Source of the DNA: Legionella worsleiensis
Lineage (GTDB): Bacteria > Pseudomonadota > Gammaproteobacteria > Legionellales > Legionellaceae
Assembly: GCF_001467535.1 (NCBI RefSeq)
Contig: NZ_LNZC01000027.1
Location: 146,322 to 210,321, forward strand
Length of the DNA stretch: 64,000 nucleotides
Reading direction: 5' to 3'
The notes beneath the pieces were generated by a model. That model was not told the DNA's origin, did not search any database, and saw only the letters and a list, made by a program, of their open reading frames with translations. Both the position numbers and the translations under genes were made by a program. Below are positions 56,932 to 64,000 of the stretch, piece after piece. Positions within the stretch are counted from its first letter, which is position 1, and each line of letters opens with the position of its first letter.

Positions 56932-57789
56932 TCACCTTGGTTGATGAATAGAGCTGTCTATGTAATTTTCAAGATTATCTAATTTGTCAGCAGAGTCAGT
57001 TTTATTGAAGAACAGATTTTTGTTCATTGCCAATGCGGCTAGATATAAAATTCCAAAACCTAAAATAGCAAGTAGAATATTCCCTAAAACCCGTTTCCAA
57101 CCTCTGTGCTTATCCAGTTCTTTATGAGCCTCATTAATATCATTTTTAGCCTGATTTTTGAAATTAATGTATGCTTGTTCAGTTGGATTGGCCAAGTATG
57201 TTTTTGAGCTTTCAGTGAGCTTCTCATAAAGTGCTGTTGCCGCTTTCGCTGCGACTAGGTGACCATCTTTCCGCAATTGTTCAGATTTAACTCGAATGAT
57301 GTTTAATTGGTTATTGAACTCAGTTTGTTTCTTTTCCAGGCAAAATAAACGCTCTTGATCTTTGATGCGATCACGCAACTCAATCTCGACAATGTAGTTT
57401 AGCAATTGGCTGTTTGTTTTGGTATGCACTACCTCTTTTATGTTAGATACTTGTGTTGTAATCTCTTCACCTAATGGGAACTGTTCATGGCCTATTGCGA
57501 TTAAAACAGGTAAACTACCATTACTGGATTTGGGCAGTTTTTCAAGACAAGATGTGATATGCTCCTTCTTATTAGTGCAGGAGACGTCATAAACAACGAT
57601 AAATTCGGCATTATCTGGCAAATGATTGGCTAAAAATGAGACGACATGTCTATAACCATGAATCAATTTGGAGCCAAATACCCCTTTATTATTGCCACTC
57701 GAAATGGTGCTATCCATGTGACACAGTTGATAATCATTGGGGTTTGCACTAATCATGATACCAACTACATTAATTTCTTTTTCAGACAT
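56932..57789 (-). CDS. GTPase-like protein with membrane-anchor module
   Basis: 285 residues. Residues about 45-150 follow the Ras/Rab order for strands 4-6: AEFIVVYDVSCTNKKEHITSC, LEKLPKSS, LPVLIAIGHEQFPLGEEITT, VVHTKTNSQLLNYIVEIEL. The NKxD box is replaced by GHEQFP and no P-loop is evident, so nucleotide binding is doubtful. A coiled coil (about 150-215) leads to HRGWKRVLGNILLAILGFG, one hydrophobic helix and a short tail. This C-terminal 90 residues is homologous to that of the OTU protein at 33310. Likely a host-membrane effector; the GTPase resemblance is only inferred. Confidence 0.55.
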   Translation of the reverse strand: MSEKEINVVGIMISANPNDYQLCHMDSTISSGNNKGVFGSKLIHGYRHVVSFLANHLPDNAEFIVVYDVSCTNKKEHITSCLEKLPKSSNGSLPVLIAIGHEQFPLGEEITTQVSNIKEVVHTKTNSQLLNYIVEIELRDRIKDQERLFCLEKKQTEFNNQLNIIRVKSEQLRKDGHLVAAKAATALYEKLTESSKTYLANPTEQAYINFKNQAKNDINEAHKELDKHRGWKRVLGNILLAILGFGILYLAALAMNKNLFFNKTDSADKLDNLENYIDSSIHQPR

Positions 57790-58141
57790 GACTTTTCTCT
57801 ATTACAGCAGCAATTTTGTTCAATTATAAAGCAATAACGATCGTTTTTAAAGAGTCTGATATCTTTAAAGCAGATAAAACAATACGGTCTGAGGCTTTAA
57901 GGATTTATTTTTATCTCACTTAAGGATAACCATCCTTAAAAATTCGTTACACTAAAAAACCGGTCATGTACTGATTTTTTAAAAAAGGGAGCTTGGCTGT
58001 ACGCAACCGGGATTTGTATATCCCTGTAAAAGACGAGTTAATAGGGTTTCGTGCCTAGGGTGAGTGAATAATATATCCCCAAAGACCTTTAGATAATCCC
58101 TGACCGCAAGCGATCAGGGATTAATGGAAGAGATAAAATAA
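57790..58141. repeat. Intergenic region with a palindrome
   Basis: AATCCCTGA, a 10-nt loop, TCAGGGATT at 58096-58123, close to the end of the VWA gene. On the minus strand it could act as a transcription end. The rest is AT-rich and empty. Confidence 0.5.
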
Positions 58142-59806
58142 TTACACTCCGCCACCTAACTGTGGGACCGAAGAGCTGGCAATTTGTAAGCTACTGTTGC
58201 AATAACCGTTAGATCGCCCCCCACCAAAGAAAACCTGGCTGTTTGTTTGCCAATAATCAGGTTGCTTGGGAGGAAAATAGTTAGGGCAAGTAGGAGCAAC
58301 GTCCGTGATGTAGCCCCTGGCAGCTTCAATCAAGCGATCGGCACAATCTAAAAAGAATTTAGGAAGAAAACTGGAATCATCAGCTGTTTCCTGCGCCGTA
58401 GCCTGAGTGATAAAAGTTTGGGAGTCCTGTAACAAAAGCGTTCCACTGCTATCACTCACCACAATATCCAACTGCTCGCCAGGCTCACAGATTATTGAAT
58501 CAAGACGAGTCAATTGACCCGACATGTCCAGGCTCAGGCCATAGCTTTTTGTAGTTTGTTCGCCTATTTTATCGGTCACAACAGCACGAATAGAAAACAA
58601 TTCACGAGCAGCAGCCCATCTCATCAATAGCTCAGGATCAGATTGAGCTGCAACAAAATCAGCACTTGCGGTTTCGATAACCTCACTGGAAAATAATTGC
58701 GCCACATCATGCATCAAGTTATCCTGACCTATGCGGTAGCTGATCACGTTAAATTTATTTCGTGCTACAAGAGTTGATGACCCCTCCAAGCGACGCATTA
58801 ACATCTGAATTCTGAGATCTGAATCTGGCTTTGAACCATAATCCTGACCATCGGTAAACAGTAACACATTGTTTTGATTATCAGCATTACTAATCCGTTC
58901 CACAAAGTCCGCAGTTACCTCGTATAAAGGCGTGTGCGTTTCGGCTACCAGGTCATCAACATTGCGATACAACCGTTCTAAATCCCCCACTTTATAAACA
59001 CCTATTTGCTTCACGCCTCTTGAAAAAGTGGTTATAGTCAATTCTGCATCAGGTTGAAAAACAAAAAGTTGATCCGCCAGGGATTTAACACTTTTCTTTA
59101 GATCGGGCAGTGCCGATTCCATAGAAACACTCACATCAAGAACAAAATGATAGTTTGGAGGCGTTATAGCGTGAGGAACAAAAAAATAAGGGGTGACTTC
59201 AACTCGGCCATCATCCAGTTTTTGGGTCGCATAGTACATTTGCCTGGCCTGCAAAATATTCGTATTTAAAAACAATAAAGGAGATTCCTTGGGGTCATCT
59301 TGTATTATTTTGATCATATGAGCCGTAGTATTGTGCAGATATTTTTTAAGATCAAAAACTAGTGTACCTTCAGGACTAACAGATAATTGCTTATAATTCA
59401 GAAGATTGAGCATAGAAGCATAAGCCGGATCGGGTAATGCCATCTCAAGCAAACCTGATTCTTGCGAAAAAACAAAATGCGCACCTTGCATTTTGATAAT
59501 ATCCAATATCGCCCTGCATGATTTTCTGTGCGTTTCAAGCATAGAGTCATTGGTGCATGTTGCCTGAGCAATTTCAGCATCAATAAGGTCTATCAGTTTT
59601 AACGATTGAAATCCATTCTCGTCATGCGTCTTAATGATGGCGTTAAGTTTATTAGCAAACTCGTCAACCAGTTCCATATCGTTAAGATCAAAAAGGAAAA
59701 AATCGTCTACACTGGATACTCGAAACTGGGTCAAATCAAAGCCCATAATCCCCAGAAATTCCTTAATAGACCGCTCTCTCAGCAAATAATTACTCAAATC
59801 AGACAT
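58142..59806 (-). CDS. VWA-domain protein
   Basis: 554 residues from MSDLSNYLLRERS at 59806; upstream in-frame codons to 59866 look non-coding. Residues about 220-400 are a von Willebrand A domain: NYHFVLDVSVSMESALPD is a near-canonical MIDAS (DxSxS), and NVLLFTDGQDYG gives the distal Asp. The N-terminal part is helical, and the C-terminal 100 residues end Asn/Ser/Gly-rich. VWA domains bind proteins through a divalent metal. No signal peptide; whether it is secreted is unknown. It is divergent from the next gene, sharing 200 bp of regulatory DNA. Confidence 0.75.
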   Translation of the reverse strand: MSDLSNYLLRERSIKEFLGIMGFDLTQFRVSSVDDFFLFDLNDMELVDEFANKLNAIIKTHDENGFQSLKLIDLIDAEIAQATCTNDSMLETHRKSCRAILDIIKMQGAHFVFSQESGLLEMALPDPAYASMLNLLNYKQLSVSPEGTLVFDLKKYLHNTTAHMIKIIQDDPKESPLLFLNTNILQARQMYYATQKLDDGRVEVTPYFFVPHAITPPNYHFVLDVSVSMESALPDLKKSVKSLADQLFVFQPDAELTITTFSRGVKQIGVYKVGDLERLYRNVDDLVAETHTPLYEVTADFVERISNADNQNNVLLFTDGQDYGSKPDSDLRIQMLMRRLEGSSTLVARNKFNVISYRIGQDNLMHDVAQLFSSEVIETASADFVAAQSDPELLMRWAAARELFSIRAVVTDKIGEQTTKSYGLSLDMSGQLTRLDSIICEPGEQLDIVVSDSSGTLLLQDSQTFITQATAQETADDSSFLPKFFLDCADRLIEAARGYITDVAPTCPNYFPPKQPDYWQTNSQVFFGGGRSNGYCNSSLQIASSSVPQLGGGV

Positions 59807-60006
59807 AATAAAGTCACACATTATTAAACGAAGCCAGACTATAGATGAAAACAGAATGTCCTTCAAGATCGGTTTTTAATCAAATTTACTTGGTAATTCT
59901 TAAAATTATAATCTTTTAGGTTAAATAAAAGTCAACTTTATACTCAATTGACAATTTAATGTGCATTAAATACAATAAGCCAACATTTCTCAACAAGGAT
60001 TCCCTA

Positions 60007-61311
60007 ATGCATGCAAATCTGGCAAAAGCCTTAAACTATCTGGACATAACCGCTGTTGCTCTGCGAGATTCAGATGGGAACACCCAAAGCATCATAAAGC
60101 CCAAAGCACATGCCGCTGCACTGTTTCATTATCTGGAGATTGCGGGCTATTTAACCCCTGAACTTTTTGGAAAAGCGATTAGTTATCTCGCAGCTGCCAA
60201 ACCATTTAGCTGCTCTAACAGTGAGCTTGTCAGCCAGTTGCATCAAGCGTGTTTAAGAGCACGAGCTGATGGAGGTTTTTCTACTGACGTTTTTTTTGAG
60301 TATTTTTGTAATGATCCACTGTTTAAGGTGGAAGACATTATTGACCTGATAGTCTTTCTTCAACAAACCGCTTTTGACCGAAGTTTCGGGGTTGAAAGAG
60401 ACCGATTACAAACCAAGACCTGGATGGAGCAACATAAAGAACGGTTCGGTGATTTAGCGACCCAAATGGGAGTGATTACTCCTCAGCCGCCTATGAAAAG
60501 TTCTTATTGTGGTACGGCAATTATGGGTGCGTCTTCTCCACGAGTTGAGTCACGAATTGAGTATTTTAATCAACTTGCAGTAGACAGCGGATTGGTATGG
60601 GCACTTAGTGGCAATCGCGAACTATCCAAAGGTCTGGATAGCGAGGAGCTAATGGAAAAGGTAGCAGAAGCTACAGGTAGAAAGGCTGTATATGTTGAAA
60701 AAGGCAGTGGCGCAGCACGACGAGAGTTTCTCGATGGCGTCACCGAAACCATGATGGTTAATTACCTGCTGGAAAAAATGTGTCAAGGTAAAGCCATAGC
60801 CGTAGTTGACAGTGCAGTGCAAGAAGGTCATTGGCGAGCGACAACGGATCAGTCCGCCAGGGACATAGTCGAAATTATGATACAAAAAATAAAGAATGCT
60901 GAACTACTACCCGATACCCAAGGTGTTTATCGTTTCATGATTATTGCCGAGCAACCTCATTCCGGGCGAATGGCAAGACAAGTGCAACGTGCCTTTAATA
61001 CCGAATTACAACGGCAAGGACTGAGTTCGACCATATCCTTTATTGTAGAGGGTGTGGGTCCAGGAATTCAGCCAAGCAAGCTGAATGATCTTGCTGTACT
61101 GAGCCAAGTGAGTTCGGAATTAGGTGCCCTGATGGCGGAACGATATCGTGACGCACGCTTGAGTCTGATGGAAAATAACCCGGGCATTAGTTTAAGAAAT
61201 CCTGATATTTTAATGTTTTCAACACGTGATAAAGCATTTGCTGCGTTACAAGAAGAGGCATCACATCACCATGCAGCAAGTTCATCATCCAGCTATTCTC
61301 CAGGTAATTAG
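60007..61311 (+). CDS. Unidentified protein, possible effector
   Basis: 434 residues from the ATG at 60007 (AAGGA, 7-nt spacing; the frame to 59959 has no such site). Central region: YCGTAIMGASSPRVESRIEY, then SGLVWALSGNRELSKGLDSE and VAEATGRKAVYVEKGSGAARRE, reminiscent of the Rossmann-like ALSGNRxL...E wording of YdcF/DUF218 proteins, but not conclusively so. The tail is His/Ser-rich (ASHHHAASSSSSYSPG). Function unknown. It is divergently arranged with the VWA gene. Confidence 0.55.
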   Translation: MHANLAKALNYLDITAVALRDSDGNTQSIIKPKAHAAALFHYLEIAGYLTPELFGKAISYLAAAKPFSCSNSELVSQLHQACLRARADGGFSTDVFFEYFCNDPLFKVEDIIDLIVFLQQTAFDRSFGVERDRLQTKTWMEQHKERFGDLATQMGVITPQPPMKSSYCGTAIMGASSPRVESRIEYFNQLAVDSGLVWALSGNRELSKGLDSEELMEKVAEATGRKAVYVEKGSGAARREFLDGVTETMMVNYLLEKMCQGKAIAVVDSAVQEGHWRATTDQSARDIVEIMIQKIKNAELLPDTQGVYRFMIIAEQPHSGRMARQVQRAFNTELQRQGLSSTISFIVEGVGPGIQPSKLNDLAVLSQVSSELGALMAERYRDARLSLMENNPGISLRNPDILMFSTRDKAFAALQEEASHHHAASSSSSYSPGN

Positions 61312-61363
61312 CTTATCCACTCACGCTGTTAACTAAGGTCTGTTGATAATTCACCAACGCCAA

Positions 61364-61394
61364 CGTGCCGTGGCTTGTCCACGGCATCCAGTAG
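61364..61394 (+). repeat. Left arm of perfect 31-bp inverted repeat
   Basis: CGTGCCGTGGCTTGTCCACG and 11 more bases; exact reverse complement at 61728-61758. Flanking about 40 bp also pair imperfectly. Confidence 0.9.
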
Positions 61395-61469
61395 ATGGTC
61401 AAGTCAAAATATAAACTTTCTATTAGATTGATTAAGAGGAGCAAACTCATAATACAACGGTTCTGACTA

Positions 61470-61720
61470 ACAGCATTCTTTATGTAAGAGCTACGACAGA
61501 CCTTATTAAGCGTACTTGTGAACACAAAAATAAATTCATACCCGGCTTCATAGCTAAATATAACGTACACATGCTGGTTTATTATGAAATGGATGAGTTG
61601 TATATTGAAGCAGCTCGCCGTGAAAAACGTTTCAAAAATTGGCCAAGATAGTGGAAATTGAATCTAATTAAAAAACTTAATACCTAATGGTGCGATCTAC
61701 ATGAAGAAATTTGACTATGA
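61470..61720 (+). pseudogene. GIY-YIG nuclease relic
   Basis: Plus-strand translation: ILYVRATTDLIKRTCEHKNK, FIPGFIAKYNVHMLVYYEMD, AARREKRFKNWPR, then TAG, WKLNLIKKLNT and another stop before CDLHEEI. This is the UPF0213/YhbQ-like single-domain GIY-YIG family from just after the GIY strand (intact members read LYIGVTSDLIKR). The 5' end is missing, and the two stops confirm decay. It is enclosed by the 31-bp inverted repeats. Confidence 0.85.
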
Positions 61721-61727
61721 TTGAGGG

Positions 61728-61758
61728 CTACTGGATGCCGTGGACAAGCCACGGCACG
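61728..61758 (-). repeat. Right arm of perfect 31-bp inverted repeat
   Basis: Exact reverse complement of 61364-61394, 333 bp further on; the pair frames the GIY-YIG relic. Confidence 0.9.
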
Positions 61759-61917
61759 TAGGCAGCGGTGAAATGTCAACAAACCCTAACAGTTAATTTA
61801 ATTTTTTGTAACACCCTGCCATACCGACCACGAGCGCAGCAAGGGTTGGGGATGGTGAGGTGTTACTTTTTTTTATTTAAATCAAGCGAGTTAAAGTCGC
61901 TTGATTTATTCAATGAA

Positions 61918-63048
61918 CTACCTCACAAAATCACGTAATACCGGATGAATACTGTCAATACTAGCAACTGTTTCACCAGGCTTAAGAAAGGTAAAAAAAC
62001 GTGGAGACGGCTTTTGCAGCTGACGTAAACACTGTGCTGCACTTTCAGGAACTACTATATTGGACAATTTCAGTAAACAGCCAACTTCCGACACTAAAGC
62101 GCCAGATAACAGCTCATCAACTTGAGTGGTTGTAAGCTCTAAAGTTTTACTCTCTTCAAGGGTTTGCCATACCAAAGTTACATTATTCGGCTCCGTGCTT
62201 TTACGCAAAAACCATTGCGCAGGAGCAATCACTGGTCGTGCAGCGTATTCAAATAAAAGAAAGCTGAGATACTGCGAATCAATAATTTTTGATAATTCTT
62301 CGGGTGTAAGTGTGTACGTTTTATCACGAGGATGCGTGGCTGCGACAGATTTTAGCTCATCACTCGAGCAAATCAACTGTTGCGCTCTTTCAGGAAGTAC
62401 AAGATGTGATAGCTTTAGCGTTCCACCATCAACCCCCAACCACGATGAGTTGCCGTTTAAAACCTGATATAACTCATCAAGAGTTATTCTTATCCAGCGA
62501 TGCTCTCCTTTGATTTGTACTTTTAAAGTAACATGATCAGGCTTACTGCTTTTTCTTATAAACCATTGTTCACCACCAATAGAAAAATCTACGGATGATT
62601 CAAAAATCAAACAATTTATATGACCTAAACCAATGAGTTCAAAAATTCGCTTTGCCGTATAAGGATTGTTGATCACAGAATAAGAGGCACTTGTTACAAA
62701 AGACTTCTCACTGGCATAAGAGCGAAGCAACTCTTGCACTTTTTCAGGAAGAAGAAGTTGTGATAACTCAAGCCTTAAATTAAATTCTTCTAAACACTTG
62801 AAATTGCCATTTAAAATTTCATCCAGCTGAATATCAGTTCTCCTAATCCAGCCCGCCTTCCCATTGTTTTGTACTCCTAAAGTAACGTAGCCAGGCATGC
62901 TGCTTTTGCGTATAAACCATTGTTCAATTTGGACTGGGGGATTTGCGGTTGATTCAAAAATTAAATCATCTCTACGGCCTGATTTGATTAAATTCGAAAT
63001 GAAATCTTCTATAAGTTTGTCTTTAATCTCGGAATAAGAAGCACTCAT
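61918..63048 (-). CDS. Protein of three tandem SH2-like repeats
   Basis: 376 residues, RBS AGGTG 7 nt before the ATG. Three units of about 117 residues each contain QWFIRKSSMPGYVTL, QWFIRKSSKPDHVTL and QWFLRKSTEPNNVTL, with Arg47, Arg165 and Arg282 in the place of the SH2 phosphotyrosine Arg. Each unit begins with an FE-containing strand (LIFEST, LIFESS, LLFEYA) and ends LSQLLLPEKVQELL, LSHLVLPERAQQLI or LSNIVVPESAAQCL. The single-domain protein at 10083 has the same WLLRESSVPGLITL motif. A multivalent phosphotyrosine-binding effector is a fair inference; it is not proven that the pockets are intact. Confidence 0.7.
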   Translation of the reverse strand: MSASYSEIKDKLIEDFISNLIKSGRRDDLIFESTANPPVQIEQWFIRKSSMPGYVTLGVQNNGKAGWIRRTDIQLDEILNGNFKCLEEFNLRLELSQLLLPEKVQELLRSYASEKSFVTSASYSVINNPYTAKRIFELIGLGHINCLIFESSVDFSIGGEQWFIRKSSKPDHVTLKVQIKGEHRWIRITLDELYQVLNGNSSWLGVDGGTLKLSHLVLPERAQQLICSSDELKSVAATHPRDKTYTLTPEELSKIIDSQYLSFLLFEYAARPVIAPAQWFLRKSTEPNNVTLVWQTLEESKTLELTTTQVDELLSGALVSEVGCLLKLSNIVVPESAAQCLRQLQKPSPRFFTFLKPGETVASIDSIHPVLRDFVR

Positions 63049-63376
63049 TATGAAACACCTGGTGATAAAAAGAAAATAATTGTATCAATGGAAATCACAC
63101 TGGTCAATATTGGACAAACTGAAATCACCGGAGACAACCTGTAATTTTCATAATACTCCAGGTAGAACAGCCTGAATGCTTCTTTATATGCATCTAATTC
63201 ACAAGGTTATCCCCAAAAAATGTGAATAACTTAGTAATGAATCAATGCATGTTGGGTTTATTCTAAAAATACTGGTCTAAAGTGATAAGAACACGCATGC
63301 TAATAATTATTGACAAACCGCCCCTGATGTGTTCAAATAAAGTACAAAAACATCGAAGATAAAAGAGACAGTCACC
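63049..63376. other. Divergent upstream region
   Basis: About 330 bp between divergent genes with no gene or strong hairpin seen; presumably promoters for both. Confidence 0.4.
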
Positions 63377-63952
63377 ATGAGTATGTTTGATTCTATAAAT
63401 AAACGCTTCAACCAATTTAGGCAGAAAGTTGATTTAAAAACAACAAATATTATTGCATACATGGTTCTTGAAAAAGCAGGAGCACTTTATAGCTTAAAGG
63501 ATACCAGGATACACTCTGATTTTTTGGTCAGTGCATTAAACGAAAATCCTGAGCAAGAAAATACAGCTCAATCCACCCTATCAATAGAAGTTGAAGCGAG
63601 AAAAACTAAATTAGCTCAGCGATTAGTGAAACAAGCTCTGCTGAAAATCGGTGCCCATTTCAAGACTTTTGCCACTGCAATGCCACTTAAAGATGTCAAC
63701 ACAGTCAACCCGCAATGCACTTTTTCCCTAAGCAATCAGGAAATATATGCCGCGGTCGAATCTTCTGCTTTGGTTATAGCTGCGGGGTATTTACATAAAT
63801 TATCTTTAGATGAGCTTATTGAGCTTAAAGGCAAAATTAAACTTTATCCTAAAAATGATGAACAACTCAATGCGCTTATTCAAAATATTCAGCAGCGAGT
63901 GGAAAATCATATACTGAATAACTTATGTTACGCACATGAGCTTGTAGTTTGA
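63377..63952 (+). CDS. Small helical protein of unknown function
   Basis: 191 residues, AGAGACAG upstream of the ATG. No signal peptide, domain or motif recognised. Two helical halves are separated by an Asn/Thr/Pro-rich loop (ENPEQENTAQSTL). The sequence is strongly helical at the C-end (LSLDELIELKGKIKLYPKND). Neighbours suggest an effector locus, but nothing more can be said. Confidence 0.5.
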   Translation: MSMFDSINKRFNQFRQKVDLKTTNIIAYMVLEKAGALYSLKDTRIHSDFLVSALNENPEQENTAQSTLSIEVEARKTKLAQRLVKQALLKIGAHFKTFATAMPLKDVNTVNPQCTFSLSNQEIYAAVESSALVIAAGYLHKLSLDELIELKGKIKLYPKNDEQLNALIQNIQQRVENHILNNLCYAHELVV

Positions 63953-63965
63953 ATAAAAAGCATTA

Positions 63966-63997
63966 GAATTCCGCCCTTAATTTTAGGGAGGGAATTA
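63966..63997 (+). terminator. Stem-loop at window edge
   Basis: AATTCCGCCCT and AGGGAGGGAATT pair with one bulge around a T-rich loop directly after the last gene; a plausible terminator, though its 3' end is cut by the window. Confidence 0.45.
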
Positions 63998-64000
63998 AAT

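Noticed and set aside
61313..61570. 85-codon minus-strand frame
   Set aside because: It is the antisense of the GIY-YIG relic and the inverted repeat.

Overview
The window looks like chromosome from Legionella, either L. pneumophila or a very close relative. It is AT-rich, packs housekeeping genes closely, and carries many long genes with eukaryote-like domains of the kind delivered by the Dot/Icm type IV system. The best single marker is the ecto-NTPDase at 28294-29430, which I recognise as the Lpg1905 type. The kinase-like protein at 40755-43262 recalls LegK7. No rRNA, CRISPR array or intact insertion sequence was seen.

Layout. 1-7300: tandem ankyrin/RasGEF paralogues (the first is cut by the window edge), then two membrane proteins. 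7400-14000: a TPR protein, an MFS transporter, a small SH2-like protein, a CE-clan cysteine-protease-like protein and a PAS-GGDEF sensor. 14200-17400: a DNA damage cluster on the minus strand (exonuclease/GIY-YIG fusion, UmuC, UmuD). 17600-20400: a small winged-helix-like protein, YchJ and a KefB-type antiporter. 20500-22200: a large effector-like protein with a possible cysteine-protease core. 22580-23180: a broken DUF559 nuclease between inverted repeats. 23300-32500: ribosomal oxygenase, secreted and outer-membrane proteins, hydrolase, DMT permease, NTPDase, EpmC, GST and an amino-acid permease. 32500-36480: palindromic repeats around an OTU-like protease with a ubiquitin-interacting-motif-like repeat array. 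36480-40330: a compact minus-strand housekeeping run (fdxA, yoaA, tsaB, ycaR, kdsB) with overlapping genes. 40750-47000: a kinase-like effector, a helical protein and an 883-residue effector-like protein. 47000-48900: PilZ, YggX, PsuG.

48930-54300 is a decayed integrative element at tRNA-Phe. The tRNA is followed by an AbiE toxin-antitoxin pair and then by a 70-bp near-perfect duplicate of the tRNA 3' half. After that come a GNAT gene, a truncated GNAT, a DUF927 primase-type relic with several stops, an intact HipBA module with inverted-repeat operators, the C-terminal remnant of a tyrosine recombinase and the C-terminal remnant of a REP-associated transposase.

54300-64000: a DUF3309 microprotein, an FAD oxidoreductase, a GTPase-like protein sharing its membrane-anchored C-terminus with the OTU protein, a VWA protein, an unidentified 434-residue protein, a GIY-YIG relic inside perfect 31-bp inverted repeats, a protein built of three SH2-like repeats, and a final unidentified protein.

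Three themes recur. First, there are many candidate host-manipulation proteins: ubiquitin-linked proteases, SH2-like folds, a RasGEF pair, a kinase and a nucleotidase. Second, a tRNA-targeted defence and persistence islet has lost its integrase. Third, palindromic repeats flank dead homing-type nuclease genes.
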